A DNA stretch of 64,000 nt from positions 310,001 to 374,000 of the forward strand of contig NZ_JANQBC010000002.1 in the NCBI RefSeq assembly GCF_024721995.1, written 5' to 3'. Numbering within the stretch: the stretch's first letter is position 1; every line of letters starts with the position of its first letter. Under the pieces are notes generated by a model. The model ran no database searches. It was not told where the DNA came from and worked only from the letters and a program-made list of their open reading frames with translations. Source of the DNA: Paenibacillus radicibacter. Its GTDB lineage: Bacteria; Bacillota; Bacilli; Paenibacillales; NBRC-103111. The position numbers were made by a program, and so were the translations under genes. Shown one piece after another: positions 1 through 8,909 of this stretch.

Positions 1-41
1 TCGTTATAATTTTTAATTAAATGAATATGGGGAACATAATG

Positions 42-79
42 GAGGAGCCAGTCACCAAGGCTCCTCTTTTCTTTTTTTT
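42..79 (+). terminator. Rho-independent terminator
   Basis: GAGGAGCC (42-49) pairs with GGCTCCTC (59-66) across a 9-nt loop and is followed by a long T-rich tract. It ends a plus-strand transcript entering from the left edge of the window and insulates the permease gene downstream. Confidence 0.85.
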
Positions 80-111
80 AGCATGTCCCTATAAAAAGGA
101 GAGTGGTACAT

Positions 112-1422
112 ATGGACCAAACATGGATAGCGCTCATCATTTTTCTGATCACGTATGCCATCGTGATTTCAGAAAAAATAAACCGCGCCATCATCGCACT
201 AGTAGGTGCGGGACTCATGATTATTCTTGGTATTCTCGATATCCACAAAGTCTTTACCCAATATATCGAGTGGAACACAATCATACTTTTGATCGGTATG
301 ATGATCTTGGTTGGCATTACGAATAAAACAGGGGTATTTCAGTATGTAGCGGTTAAAGCTGCCAAAGCCCGCAAAGGTAACCCGATTCAAATCTTAGTCA
401 TGATGTCGATCCTTACGGCAATCGGCTCGGCTTTCCTCGATAATGTGACAACGGTTCTTCTAGTTGTTCCTGTTACGTTATCGATCACGCGTATTCTTGG
501 TGTGAATCCTGTACCGTATCTCATCTCTGAAATTATTGCATCCAACATTGGGGGAACTGCTACATTAATCGGGGATCCACCTAACATTATGATTGGATCT
601 TCGAATCCCCATTTAACGTTTAATATGTTCCTTTTGCATCTTGGACCGATTGCTGTAATTATTATGGCTGTAACGACCACTCTCTTGTACTTTATCTATC
701 GCAAGCAATTGCAGCCAAATCCTGAAAAACAAGCCGATCTAATGAAGCTCGATGAGAAGGACTATCTCCGTAATCGTCCGCTGATGATGAAATCTTTGAT
801 TATTCTCGGCATTACGATGTTAGGATTTGTCTTACATTCCGTCATTCATGTAGAAGCGTCCGTTATCGCTTTATTCGGTGCATCATTATTGATGCTCATA
901 GGTCTTAAAACCGAGCATGAAGTGGAAGAAGCACTTGATTCGGTAGAATGGGTTACGATCTTCTTCTTCGGTGGATTGTTCGTACTCGTCGGTGGTTTGC
1001 AAGAAGTAGGTATTATTAGCAGCTTGGCAGAGAAAATCTTAAGTATTACGAATGGTGATATCGGATCTGCGTCCTTGCTCATCCTATGGGTATCAGGCAT
1101 TGCTTCCGCAACGATTGATAACATTCCATTCGTAGCAACGATGATTCCACTCATCAAAGATATGGCGGCTAGTTTAGGCTTAGACGCGGCTTCAAGTCAA
1201 ATCAATGTGTTATGGTGGTCTTTAGCGCTTGGCGCGTGTCTAGGCGGCAATGGAACGATTATTGGAGCATCTGCGAACGTTATCGTAGCGGGTATGGCTG
1301 CTAAAGAAGGCAAAGGCTTCTCTTACTTTGAATTTCTGAAAATAGGAGCGCCAATCACCCTCGTCTCCATCATTATCGCCAATGTGTATATTTACTTCCG
1401 ATACATTATTTTCTTACCTTAA
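112..1422 (+). CDS. ArsB/NhaD family (ion transporter superfamily) permease
   Basis: An integral membrane protein of 436 aa with about ten or more hydrophobic segments, resembling the ArsB/NhaD/SLC13 ion transporter superfamily. Members move anions (arsenite, dicarboxylates) or exchange Na+/H+; the substrate cannot be told from sequence. Two family signatures are visible as inverted halves: SNIGGTATLIGDPPN near residue 150 and LGGNGTIIGASANV near residue 390. The frame also opens at a GTG at 103, but AAAAGGAG at 95-102 is correctly spaced for the ATG at 112, so I use that start. The gene is monocistronic, with terminators on both sides. No arsR or arsenate reductase gene lies nearby, which argues against a dedicated arsenic operon. 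Confidence 0.85.
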   Translation: MDQTWIALIIFLITYAIVISEKINRAIIALVGAGLMIILGILDIHKVFTQYIEWNTIILLIGMMILVGITNKTGVFQYVAVKAAKARKGNPIQILVMMSILTAIGSAFLDNVTTVLLVVPVTLSITRILGVNPVPYLISEIIASNIGGTATLIGDPPNIMIGSSNPHLTFNMFLLHLGPIAVIIMAVTTTLLYFIYRKQLQPNPEKQADLMKLDEKDYLRNRPLMMKSLIILGITMLGFVLHSVIHVEASVIALFGASLLMLIGLKTEHEVEEALDSVEWVTIFFFGGLFVLVGGLQEVGIISSLAEKILSITNGDIGSASLLILWVSGIASATIDNIPFVATMIPLIKDMAASLGLDAASSQINVLWWSLALGACLGGNGTIIGASANVIVAGMAAKEGKGFSYFEFLKIGAPITLVSIIIANVYIYFRYIIFLP

Positions 1423-1431
1423 ACAGACGAA

Positions 1432-1457
1432 GGGGGTGTCCAGTGACACCCCCTTTT
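1432..1457 (+). terminator. Rho-independent terminator of the permease gene
   Basis: GGGGGTGTC (1432-1440) and GACACCCCC (1445-1453) form a 9-bp stem with a CAGT loop, followed by TTTT. Confidence 0.9.
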
Positions 1458-1473
1458 ACTTGTGAAACGACTA

Positions 1474-1965
1474 TTAATGATGCTTGTTGTTAGAATTAGA
1501 GGAACTGGATGCATCGGAACTGGATGAGTTAGACGATGAACCACCGCTAGACATCATTTGCTGCACTTTATCAATGATTGTCGGTGTCGTATCAATGATA
1601 CGCTCCAAGATGTGCGTATGACGTTCTAAGGAAAGAACATTAACGCCACATTTACTTACAACAAGAAAAGCAATTGGCGTAATGGAGATACCACCACCGC
1701 TACCACCACCAAACGGATATTGGCCACTACTACTGCCACCTTGTTGCTGATTGGAGTTGGAGTTACCTCCTTGATTGTCGTCCTCTGAATATGGAACAAA
1801 CTCAGATCCCCCGGCAGCAAAACCAAATCCAATCTTAGAAATCGGCATGATGACCGAGCCATCTGGTGTTTCAACAGGGTCGCCCACAATGGTATTCACG
1901 TCCACCATGGCCTTGATGTTCTCCATTGCCGTCTTCATTAAACCTTGAATCGGGTGTTCAGACAT
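1474..1965 (-). CDS. gerW: Spore germination protein GerW/YtfJ family
   Basis: A 163-aa protein of the GerW (YtfJ) sporulation family. In B. subtilis it is made in the forespore and is needed for normal germination with L-alanine. The N-terminal half carries the conserved pattern VDVNTIVGDPVETPDGSVIMP followed by SKIGFGFAAGGSEF. A low-complexity Gly/Ser/Gln linker (about residues 85-110) splits the family domain, which resumes with a hydrophobic stretch (ITPIAFLVVSK). The C-terminal 25 residues are almost all Ser and Asn and end in HH. GGAGG lies 8 nt before the ATG. The upstream neighbour is the DUF2953 gene, as in the B. subtilis ytfI-ytfJ pair. Family assignment is firm; the role is from homologues. 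Confidence 0.9.
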   Translation of the reverse strand: MSEHPIQGLMKTAMENIKAMVDVNTIVGDPVETPDGSVIMPISKIGFGFAAGGSEFVPYSEDDNQGGNSNSNQQQGGSSSGQYPFGGGSGGGISITPIAFLVVSKCGVNVLSLERHTHILERIIDTTPTIIDKVQQMMSSGGSSSNSSSSDASSSSNSNNKHH

Positions 1966-2027
1966 CCCTAATACCTCCTAATTACGTATAGATTAACGCC
2001 TTCGCTTCTGTATTAGCATGTCCTAAC

Positions 2028-2056
2028 TTAACTTGACTATGTGCCTTCCAAGTTAA
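2028..2056. repeat. Perfect 8-bp inverted repeat between ytfI and gerW
   Basis: TTAACTTG (2028-2035) and CAAGTTAA (2049-2056) are perfect inverse complements separated by 13 nt, in the 96-nt gap between the DUF2953 gene and gerW. No T-tract follows on either strand, so a simple terminator is unlikely. It could be a protein-binding site or mRNA hairpin; the function is unknown. Confidence 0.4.
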
Positions 2057-2061
2057 TTAAG

Positions 2062-2763
2062 CTATGCTGCCGCTTTCCTGTTTTTCCTGAAAATTCTTTT
2101 CCATGTCCGCATACCGCCTTTACTCTGCATTAAGCGAAGAATGAGGCGCCAGCGCGATAACAATATGTAGAAGATTCGGATTCGAAGCGTAATGAGAAGT
2201 TCGGTGGAATATGTAAGTTGGTTATATTGAGGACTTACAGATAGCTTCGGTGGTTTTTCCAATTGAATATAACGAAATAACCACCCAAGAAGTGTCGTCT
2301 TCACCGCCCAGATTGCACCAACAAGCATCGCTGTATCAGGAGCATCGCCAATCCCAATGCGTGTGTCCCAATAAAAATTACGACATTCCACATTCGATAA
2401 TGTTTGTTTCAACCAGCGATTAAGCCCCCGTGTTTGGTGATATAATTTTTGAAAATTATATAGGCTCTTCTGAATGGTTCTAAAGTTATAGAACCTTTTC
2501 TTCTTGCCAACTGTTTGTTTCTTGTTCGTATTCTCCTCCTTACTCTTCACTTCGACCCCTTGATTCATGTTGATTAATTCTACAACCGGGATATCAAACT
2601 CATGACGAATAAGCCCAAATAGCGCCTTAAATTCGAACGTAAGAGAATCATTCTTCTTCTCTCGCCTGATATGAACTTTGCCTTCAACATAAGTCCAAGA
2701 CAAGGCAAATAGAAGTAGGATAAGCCCTACAATAATTCCGATGATCCACCAAAGCCATCCCAT
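2062..2763 (-). CDS. DUF2953 domain protein (YtfI-like)
   Basis: A 233-aa protein with one N-terminal transmembrane helix (about residues 3-25, WLWWIIGIIVGLILLLFALS) followed by a basic soluble region. It matches the DUF2953/YtfI family that precedes ytfJ in Bacilli; the biochemical role is unknown. The middle section is highly charged (KSKEENTNKKQTVGKKKR). Two later hydrophobic patches could be membrane-associated, but the rest looks cytosolic or extracytoplasmic. The ATG at 2763 has only a G-rich tract (GGGGG) about 10-12 nt upstream. A terminator for scpB ends just 20 nt before the start, so this gene needs its own promoter in or near that terminator or depends on readthrough. Pairing with gerW suggests expression during sporulation. 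Confidence 0.75.
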   Translation of the reverse strand: MGWLWWIIGIIVGLILLLFALSWTYVEGKVHIRREKKNDSLTFEFKALFGLIRHEFDIPVVELINMNQGVEVKSKEENTNKKQTVGKKKRFYNFRTIQKSLYNFQKLYHQTRGLNRWLKQTLSNVECRNFYWDTRIGIGDAPDTAMLVGAIWAVKTTLLGWLFRYIQLEKPPKLSVSPQYNQLTYSTELLITLRIRIFYILLSRWRLILRLMQSKGGMRTWKRIFRKNRKAAA

Positions 2764-2783
2764 TGCGACGAAATCCCCCTATA

Positions 2784-2828
2784 CAAAAAAACTCCGACCA
2801 TGAAGTTTCAACTTCACGATTCGGAGTT
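2784..2828 (-). terminator. Terminator of the rib-scpAB transcription unit
   Basis: On the minus strand AACTCCGA and TCGGAGTT pair around an inner GAAG/CTTC hairpin and run directly into TTTTTTT. It lies 20 nt after scpB and closes the long riboflavin/scp operon. Confidence 0.9.
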
Positions 2829-2849
2829 AGTATAGCTTGCAGGAACGAT

Positions 2850-3467
2850 TTACATTCCTTTTCTTTCATCTTCCAATTGTTCAAATGTAATTTGATCCGT
2901 GTCGAGCTTATCGAAGAGCATTCTCGATTCTGCTTTCAAGTCAAGTTCACCCTGAATGGCCGACGAATCTGGTAGTTCTTTAAGGGAGTTGATTCCAAAG
3001 TGCTCCAAAAACTGCTTCGATGTTCCATACAGAATCGGCCTACCAATGGCATCGGCACGACCGACTTCACAAATTAAACCTTTACCCACAAGCCTATGTA
3101 AAGGCCGCTCTGATTTTACCCCACGAATTTCTTCAACATCAATCCGCGTAATAGGCTGCTTATACGCCACAATAGCGAGTGTTTCAAGCGCAGCTTGGGA
3201 TAGAGAAGATCGGGATGGACTTTGAGCCATTCGTTCAAAATACGGAGCATGATCCGGTAGCGTCGTCAGTTGATATGAACCTGCCACCTCCGCAATTCGA
3301 ATCCCTCTTCGCTCTCGCGTTAAATCGCGCTGTAAATCTTTCAGTAACTGTCCGGATAAATGTGTATCGATCTCTAGTACTTCAGCGACCGATTTCACAT
3401 CCAAACCCTCATCACCTGCTGCGAACAGCAAGCCCTCAATAATTGATTTCATCTCCCGTGAGTTCAA
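2850..3467 (-). CDS. scpB: Segregation and condensation protein B (ScpB)
   Basis: Winged-helix subunit of the SMC-ScpA-ScpB condensin complex that organises and segregates the chromosome. At 205 aa it is of usual length. The family core is clear: SQAALETLAIVAYKQPITR followed by EEIRGVKSERPLHRLVGKGLICEVGRADAIGRPILYGTS, then FLEHFGINSLKELPD. The longest frame starts at a TTG (3467) inside scpA, giving a 32-nt overlap; an ATG at 3452 (MKSIIEG) is an alternative but has a GGGAG abutting it with no spacing. Either way the gene is translationally coupled to scpA. A strong terminator follows. Confidence 0.93.
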   Translation of the reverse strand: MNSREMKSIIEGLLFAAGDEGLDVKSVAEVLEIDTHLSGQLLKDLQRDLTRERRGIRIAEVAGSYQLTTLPDHAPYFERMAQSPSRSSLSQAALETLAIVAYKQPITRIDVEEIRGVKSERPLHRLVGKGLICEVGRADAIGRPILYGTSKQFLEHFGINSLKELPDSSAIQGELDLKAESRMLFDKLDTDQITFEQLEDERKGM

Positions 3468-4218
3468 CCTTTATAGCCTCCTCTCGTGCTTCAATCACAA
3501 TTTCCTCAAATAAGTTGTGCTGATAACAAGAGATTACTTTACGCTTCATCAGTTCCAGCATCGCTAGAAATGTGACAATGATCTCCTCACGCGTAAGCTC
3601 ATAATCAAATAACTTGGAGAAAAGCACTTTCCCTCGCTTAATCTGAAGCATCTGTATAATTTCCCCCATACGGTCTTTAACAGATACTTCATCGCGGCGG
3701 ATTTTGGCTACAGTCGTTCGCGAAACTAATTTACGGAGGGAACGGCGAAAGGCCAGGAGTAAATCACTAATATCTAATCCTTCAACTGGGTTTTCTTCAA
3801 CTTGAGTCAGGAAGGCTGTTAAATCTTCCGGCTCCCTTGTGAACACCAAGCTGCGATCCAATTCTTTTTCACGTAATAAATCCGCAATCGCTTTATACTT
3901 CCGATATTCCAATAGCTTCTGAATAAGTTCCGCCCGCGGATCAAGTTCTTCCCCATCATAGGCTTCTAAATCGAGCTCCACAACAGGTGGTTTAGGGAGC
4001 AACATCTTACTCTTGATTGATAATAACGTCGCTGCCATCACCAAAAACTCACTCGTCACTTCAATCTCGAACTCTTCCATCGCTTTTACATATTCCAAAT
4101 ATTGATCTGTAATCTCTTTGATTGGGATGTTGTACACATCCACTTCAGCCTTATCAATTAAATGCAGCAATAAATCAAGGGGACCTTCAAAAACGTCCAG
4201 CTTGTACAGTACCTTCAA
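3436..4218 (-). CDS. scpA: Segregation and condensation protein A (ScpA)
   Basis: Kleisin subunit of condensin; it bridges the SMC head domains and binds ScpB. The 260-aa product has the N-terminal signature FEGPLDLLLHLIDKAEVDVYNIPI and the helix EVTSEFLVMAATLLSIKSKMLLP. The C-terminal winged-helix part (FLAMLELMKRKVI..QHNLFEEIVI) is intact. It starts at TTG 4218 with GGGGGAG 5 nt upstream; no in-frame ATG gives the conserved N terminus. It is followed by scpB in an overlapping arrangement. The upstream gene is the site-2-protease-like protein, 40 nt away without a terminator, so transcription may come from the riboflavin operon. Confidence 0.93.
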   Translation of the reverse strand: MKVLYKLDVFEGPLDLLLHLIDKAEVDVYNIPIKEITDQYLEYVKAMEEFEIEVTSEFLVMAATLLSIKSKMLLPKPPVVELDLEAYDGEELDPRAELIQKLLEYRKYKAIADLLREKELDRSLVFTREPEDLTAFLTQVEENPVEGLDISDLLLAFRRSLRKLVSRTTVAKIRRDEVSVKDRMGEIIQMLQIKRGKVLFSKLFDYELTREEIIVTFLAMLELMKRKVISCYQHNLFEEIVIEAREEAIKVELTGDEINY

Positions 4219-4258
4219 TCGGGCTCCCCCTTCTTGTCATCATCCATTTAAATAGATG

Positions 4259-4906
4259 CTAGAATAGCATGGAAATAAACCTATCAACAGCCAAGTATAC
4301 ACTGCTCCAGAGATGTTGTCCAAAAGGAAGTGCCATAAGCGCAATTGTAAGGAACATACCACCTAGCATCCATATGTTCTTACTCGGTTGTTCTTGCATA
4401 TTCAATTTTCCAAAAATTGCTCGGATAATGTTCCATCCATCAAGTGGATACAGTGGGAGGAGATGAATAATAGCATATAAGAGATTCACGATCACCATAT
4501 ATTGCAGGAATCCGAGTAGAAAAGCGGATATAGCAGAGTCACTCATGTAGCCAGCTAAGACAACGAAGTATAACCACCAAGAAATTAAGCCTACGATTAA
4601 ATTGGCAAGTGGTCCCGATAGACTAGTAAGAATTGTGCTTAGACGTGGACTCCCCTTAAACTTCTCAGCATCCACAGGTACTGGCTTCGTCCAGCCATAT
4701 GGCCCGAATAATACCATTAAAAGTCCAAACGGCGCTATATGCGCAGTAGGGTTCAGCGTCAATCTGCCTTGCTCCCGTGCAGTGGGATCACCAAGTTTGC
4801 TTGCTGTAAGCGCGTGCACATAATCATGAAGAGAGGCTGCCGCCAAAAAGGCGAGCAGCCGAAACAGTAGAGAATCTACTGCCAAATAAGAAATGATCCC
4901 ACTCAT
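4259..4906 (-). CDS. Site-2-protease-like (M50) membrane protein with altered HExxH
   Basis: A 215-aa polytopic membrane protein of the S2P-M50 family, the type represented by bacterial proteins with LTLNP.AH..PFG and PLDGW motifs. The family cleaves substrates inside the membrane with zinc bound by HExxH and a later Asp. Here the first motif is H27-D-Y-V-H31: both histidine ligands are present but the catalytic Glu is Asp (codon GAT). The third ligand motif, LPLYPLDGW (D156), is intact, as is the GRLTLNPTAHIAPFG loop. It is joined to ribH by a TAATG overlap (stop and start share one base) and precedes scpA by 40 nt. B. subtilis has ribT and ypu genes in this position. Activity is therefore uncertain: it could be a slow protease or a degenerate homologue. 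Confidence 0.8.
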   Translation of the reverse strand: MSGIISYLAVDSLLFRLLAFLAAASLHDYVHALTASKLGDPTAREQGRLTLNPTAHIAPFGLLMVLFGPYGWTKPVPVDAEKFKGSPRLSTILTSLSGPLANLIVGLISWWLYFVVLAGYMSDSAISAFLLGFLQYMVIVNLLYAIIHLLPLYPLDGWNIIRAIFGKLNMQEQPSKNIWMLGGMFLTIALMALPFGQHLWSSVYLAVDRFISMLF

Positions 4907-5376
4907 TAAACGGAGAACTGTTTGCTGAGGTTCGCCATTTCGATTGCAGCAGATGCCGCATCCCAGCCCTTGTTGCCCGCTTTCGTGCCTGCACGCTCGA
5001 TTGCTTGCTCAATAGAATCCGTTGTTAACACACCGAAGATAGTCGGTACGCCTGTTTGCATGTTAATGCTTGCGACACCTTTAGCTACTTCACTGCACAC
5101 ATAGTCAAAGTGTGGAGTTGAGCCACGAATTACAGTACCTAATGTAATGACAGCATCGTACTTGCCGCTTTGTGCCATTTTTTGAGCGATAAGAGGAATC
5201 TCGAATGCACCTGGAACCCATGCAACTGAAATTTCATCTTCTTGTACGCCGTGACGCTTAAGTGCATCTAATGCGCCGCCAAGCAATTTGGAAGTAATGA
5301 ACTCGTTGAAACGACCTACAACAATACCGTATTTTAACCCTTGGGATACTAAGTGACCTTCATAATTTTTCACCAT
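4906..5376 (-). CDS. ribH: 6,7-dimethyl-8-ribityllumazine synthase
   Basis: Makes lumazine from 5-amino-6-ribitylaminouracil and 3,4-dihydroxybutanone 4-phosphate, the penultimate riboflavin step; Bacillus homologues form 60-mer capsids. The 156-aa sequence has the family motifs [41 protein letters not shown] (with the catalytic His) and [15 protein letters not shown]. An upstream in-frame start at 5406 exists, but AAGGAGAG sits 7 nt before the ATG at 5376, which also matches homologue N termini. The stop codon overlaps the next start by one base. Confidence 0.97.
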   Translation of the reverse strand: MVKNYEGHLVSQGLKYGIVVGRFNEFITSKLLGGALDALKRHGVQEDEISVAWVPGAFEIPLIAQKMAQSGKYDAVITLGTVIRGSTPHFDYVCSEVAKGVASINMQTGVPTIFGVLTTDSIEQAIERAGTKAGNKGWDAASAAIEMANLSKQFSV

Positions 5377-5435
5377 TTGATATCTCTCCTTATTGTTCAT
5401 ATACATGATGTGAGGTTGCGAGTGTGTACAAAAAG

Positions 5436-6647
5436 TTAGTCATTAAAAGTGAGCATATGACCTAACTTTTGCTTCTTCGTGCGTAAATACTTGCGGTTAT
5501 CTTCGTTCTCATCCATTTGGATCGCCACACGCTCTGTTACTTCTAGACCGTGTCCTTCCAAACCTTTAATCTTGCGTGGATTGTTCGTCATTAGACGCAT
5601 CTTCTGTACACCAAGGTCTTTCAAGATTTGCGCGCCGATACCATAGTTGCGAAGATCTGCAGCAAATCCCAGCTTATTATTCGCTTCAACCGTGTCAAAT
5701 CCCTGCTCCTGAAGTGCATAAGCTTTCATTTTGTTAATTAGACCAATACCACGACCTTCTTGACGCATATAAAGCAGTACACCTGAGCCCGCATCATCAA
5801 TCTGCTTTAGTGCCGCTGCAAGCTGAGGACCGCAGTCACAACGGTGAGAATGGAATACATCACCTGTCAGACACTCAGAATGCACGCGAACGAGCGTCGG
5901 AACGTTACTGTCGATGTCGCCTTTAACGAGGGCAACATGTTCCTTATCGTCCACTTCATTCGTGTAAGCGATGGCGCGGAATGTACCAAAGTCAGTTGGC
6001 AGTTGAATGTCGATCTCACGGTGAATCAAGTTCTCTTGATGCTTGCGGTATTCAATCATCGCTTGAATCGTAATGATCTTGAGGTCATGTTTCTGGCTAA
6101 TTTCCATCAACTGTGGAACACGAGCCATCGTACCATCTTCATTGATGATTTCACAAATGACTGCTGATGGATAGGAACCGCACATACGACCCAAATCTAC
6201 GGCTGCTTCTGTATGACCTGCACGCTGCAACACGCCGCCTTTTTTCGCAACCAATGGGAAAATATGTCCCGGTCTACGGAAGTCACTGCTCTTTGCATCA
6301 GCAGAGATTAACGCTTTGATCGTCTCCGAACGTTCATGAGCAGAAATTCCCGTCGTCGTATTCACATGGTCAATCGAAACCGTGAATGCTGTACCATGAT
6401 TGTCCGTGTTCTGAGCAACCATAGGAGGCAAATCAAGTTCTTGTGCACGCTCTTCTGTGATCGGAACACACACAAGGCCGCGACCTTCTGTAATCATGAA
6501 ATTGATAACTTCAGGTGTCGCTTTATCGGAAAGGGCGATGAAATCTCCTTCATTCTCCCGATCTTCATCATCTACAACGATAATGACTTTGCCTAATTTC
6601 AAATCTTCGAGTGCATCTTCTACGGTACTAAATTGGTGATTCGTCAT
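5436..6647 (-). CDS. ribBA: Bifunctional 3,4-DHBP synthase / GTP cyclohydrolase II
   Basis: Supplies both precursors of riboflavin: the N-terminal RibB half (about residues 1-200) converts ribulose 5-phosphate to 3,4-dihydroxy-2-butanone 4-phosphate, and the C-terminal RibA half opens GTP. The RibB motif [15 protein letters not shown] is at the N terminus, with [11 protein letters not shown] and GHTEAAVDL further on. RibA shows the zinc motif [17 protein letters not shown] and the loop [16 protein letters not shown]. At 403 aa the length is standard for Bacillota fusions. It lies 17 nt after ribE and 59 nt before ribH, within the FMN-riboswitch operon. Confidence 0.97.
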   Translation of the reverse strand: MTNHQFSTVEDALEDLKLGKVIIVVDDEDRENEGDFIALSDKATPEVINFMITEGRGLVCVPITEERAQELDLPPMVAQNTDNHGTAFTVSIDHVNTTTGISAHERSETIKALISADAKSSDFRRPGHIFPLVAKKGGVLQRAGHTEAAVDLGRMCGSYPSAVICEIINEDGTMARVPQLMEISQKHDLKIITIQAMIEYRKHQENLIHREIDIQLPTDFGTFRAIAYTNEVDDKEHVALVKGDIDSNVPTLVRVHSECLTGDVFHSHRCDCGPQLAAALKQIDDAGSGVLLYMRQEGRGIGLINKMKAYALQEQGFDTVEANNKLGFAADLRNYGIGAQILKDLGVQKMRLMTNNPRKIKGLEGHGLEVTERVAIQMDENEDNRKYLRTKKQKLGHMLTFND

Positions 6648-6664
6648 TACGTACCCACCCTTCG

Positions 6665-7351
6665 TTATTTAAACCCATGTTCCGCTAAAAAGCTGTCGGT
6701 TAAGCTGCCTTGCGAACGTGATTGTTTAGTAGCGGTTGAATTGGGATTGTTGTCCTTGAAAAAGAGCAATCGCTCGATATATTTCCCAAGAATATCGCAT
6801 TCCATATTGATCGTGTCGCCTGCCTGCTTCGACTGCAAAGCAGTCTCCGCAAGCGTATGCGGAATGATCGATACAGAGAATGTGTTCTCGGTTACATCTA
6901 CAAGCGTAAGGGAAATGCCATCTACTGTAATCGAGCCGCCGCGAAGCATGTACCTCATCACATCTAAGCGCTCGGGCTCGAATCGGAATACAACCGCATT
7001 CTCTTCCGGTGTGCGGGTTACGAGCTTCGCTGTGCAATCGACATGTCCTTGAACGATATGTCCGCCGAAGCGCCCTGTCGCTGCCATCGCACGCTCCATA
7101 TTCACTTTCATTCCTGGTCGCAATAAGGATAAATTCGTCTTGCGGTATGTCTCTGGCATGACATCGACCATGAATGAAGATTGATCATAAGCAATTACGG
7201 TTAAACAGACACCGTTAACCGCAATGGAATCGCCAAGCTTCACATCGCCAAGTACACCTTGCATCGACGAGCGAAGTGTTAGTACCATCGCTTGTCCGCT
7301 GCGTTCCACACGCAGCATCGTACCTACTTCTTCTACTATTCCCGTAAACAT
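6665..7351 (-). CDS. ribE: Riboflavin synthase, alpha chain
   Basis: Dismutates two lumazine molecules to riboflavin. It contains two similar beta-barrel halves: N-terminal [24 protein letters not shown] and C-terminal [16 protein letters not shown], each with its own substrate site; [13 protein letters not shown] joins them. At 228 aa it is slightly longer than the usual 215 because of a Ser/Asn-rich C-terminal tail ([15 protein letters not shown]). It begins 3 nt after ribD, with strong coupling implied. Confidence 0.96.
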   Translation of the reverse strand: MFTGIVEEVGTMLRVERSGQAMVLTLRSSMQGVLGDVKLGDSIAVNGVCLTVIAYDQSSFMVDVMPETYRKTNLSLLRPGMKVNMERAMAATGRFGGHIVQGHVDCTAKLVTRTPEENAVVFRFEPERLDVMRYMLRGGSITVDGISLTLVDVTENTFSVSIIPHTLAETALQSKQAGDTINMECDILGKYIERLLFFKDNNPNSTATKQSRSQGSLTDSFLAEHGFK

Positions 7352-7354
7352 TGG

Positions 7355-8500
7355 CTATTTCACCTCCCCATTCTGACAAAGTGGAACATGAGGATTGTCC
7401 TCATAGTGTGGATAGCCGGTTAGGCATACATCTTCACCGAATTGTTCCACTTTAAGCTTTTTGAGGCGGATTGCTTCGCTCATCCGCTCAAACCCGCGGA
7501 ACGTAAAGTTCGCGGGTGCGGCTTCGCCGCCAATGATGATGGGTGCGTAGAACAGCACCATCTTATCGATCAGGCGCGCCTCTAGCATCGCGCCGTTGAG
7601 CCCCCCGCCTCCTTCTAACAGGATGGAGGCGATATCTCGCTTGCCCAGCTCGCGCAGGGCAAGGGGCAAATCCACATGCGCGCTGTCGCCGCATGTGACG
7701 ACTTCTACGCCGAGCGCTTCCAGCTCGGCGCGGCGCTCTGCTGACGCACCCGCGGTCGTCAGCACGATTGTGCGCTGCAGCCCTTGGCCTTGCAGCGCCT
7801 TCGAGTGCGACGGCGTGCTGAGCGCGCCGTCGACGAGCACACGTACCGGCTGCAGCGCAGGTACGGATAACCGCGTGCTGAGCGACGGGTCGTCAGCACG
7901 GACCGTCCCCGCGCCAACCATGATGGCGCCATGTTGATGGCGCAGCATGTGAACGTAAGCGCGTGAGGCTTCTCCGGTGATCCACTTGGAATCACCGGTC
8001 TTGGAGGCGATCCGGCCGTCTAGTGTGGCGGCCGTCTTCAGCGTCACCCACGGCATGCCGGTGACGATAAACTTGTTGAACACCTCATTAAGCTGCGCAG
8101 CCTCATCGGCCAATACACCCGTCGTCACTTCAATCCCTGCATCCCGCATACGCTGAAGTCCTGTTCCCGCTACACACGGATTCGGATCGACACTCGCCAC
8201 GACGACACGCTTGATCCCGCGCTCCATGAGTGCATTGCTGCATGGAGGCGTTTTCCCATAGTGTGAACAAGGCTCAAGCGTCACATACGCAGTGCTTCCA
8301 GCAGCTTCAGATCCTGCCATTTGCAAGGCATTTATCTCCGCATGCGCCTGACCACGCTTCAAGTGTGCGCCCATTCCGACGATACGCCCATCTTTGACAA
8401 GCACACAGCCTACTACTGGATTAATACCCGTCTGTCCTTGCGCACTACCTGCTAGCTGCAGCGCGAGACGCATATAATACGCATCATTTAGAATGTCCAT
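7355..8500 (-). CDS. ribD: Riboflavin biosynthesis deaminase/reductase
   Basis: Bifunctional enzyme for the second and third steps of riboflavin synthesis, 381 aa. The N-terminal deaminase (residues about 1-145) shows the zinc site HAEINAL and PCSHYGKTPPC; the C-terminal reductase has VTLKTAATLDGRIA and GGGGLNGAML. GGGAGGTG precedes the ATG at 8500 (MDILNDAYYMRLAL); the longer frame from 8548 would swallow this RBS. First gene of the operon, about 65 nt downstream of the riboswitch terminator. The DNA encoding the reductase domain (roughly 7490-8060) looks clearly richer in G+C than the rest of the operon. Confidence 0.97.
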   Translation of the reverse strand: MDILNDAYYMRLALQLAGSAQGQTGINPVVGCVLVKDGRIVGMGAHLKRGQAHAEINALQMAGSEAAGSTAYVTLEPCSHYGKTPPCSNALMERGIKRVVVASVDPNPCVAGTGLQRMRDAGIEVTTGVLADEAAQLNEVFNKFIVTGMPWVTLKTAATLDGRIASKTGDSKWITGEASRAYVHMLRHQHGAIMVGAGTVRADDPSLSTRLSVPALQPVRVLVDGALSTPSHSKALQGQGLQRTIVLTTAGASAERRAELEALGVEVVTCGDSAHVDLPLALRELGKRDIASILLEGGGGLNGAMLEARLIDKMVLFYAPIIIGGEAAPANFTFRGFERMSEAIRLKKLKVEQFGEDVCLTGYPHYEDNPHVPLCQNGEVK

Positions 8501-8564
8501 GTTAACACCTCCCAATCTCGCAAGCTTCGATTTCGGAGGGGCTTTCATATATACTTATGCATAC

Positions 8565-8592
8565 AAAAAGCCCCGTTTTAAGCGAACGGGGC
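8565..8592 (-). terminator. Riboswitch-controlled terminator before ribD
   Basis: On the minus strand GCCCCGTT and AACGGGGC form an 8-bp stem followed by TTTTT. It lies between the FMN aptamer and ribD, the expected expression platform: FMN binding favours this hairpin and stops transcription. Confidence 0.88.
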
Positions 8593-8721
8593 GGATTCAC
8601 TGTACATGTTATTGCAGACGGCAAACAAAAGGGGGACCTCCTAACGGAAAGCTCCTCTTCTTGTGAAAAAAAGCACAACAATTGCGTACGCTTCTTTAAC
8701 ACCAAATTACCGTATGATTCC

Positions 8722-8890
8722 CCTTCTCCCATCCAGACTTTACTGTCGGTTCCGGAATTGCACCGGATCAACCGCTTGATCGAAGCATCCCTGCTTCTTA
8801 CATGATCAGCGGGTCACGGACTTTGCTGGCAAGACTACTTGCCATACATCACCGCCGGTTAGGAATTGCACCTCACCCCGAAGGTTCATC
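8722..8890 (-). ncRNA. FMN riboswitch (RFN element)
   Basis: The 5-prime leader of the riboflavin operon. Read on the minus strand it contains the conserved blocks CCTTCGGGGTGAGG, AATTCCTAACCGGCGGTGATG, GTGACCCGCTGATCA, GGATCCGGTGCAATTCCGGAACCGACAGTAAAGTCTGGATG (given here by position, about 8725-8770) and GGGAGAAG. Together these form the six-way junction aptamer typical of RFN elements upstream of ribD. The variable arm (GTATGGCAAGTAGTCTTGCCA) is a simple hairpin. The aptamer is followed by the terminator at 8565-8592. Binding of FMN is expected to lower expression of ribD-ribE-ribBA-ribH and perhaps the genes beyond. Confidence 0.97.
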
Positions 8891-8909
8891 ACATTTGATC
8901 TACCCCTGC

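Noticed and set aside
1480-1560. Ser/Asn-rich coding repeat in gerW that looks like a tandem repeat
   Set aside because: Low-complexity C-terminal tail of the protein without a regular repeat unit.
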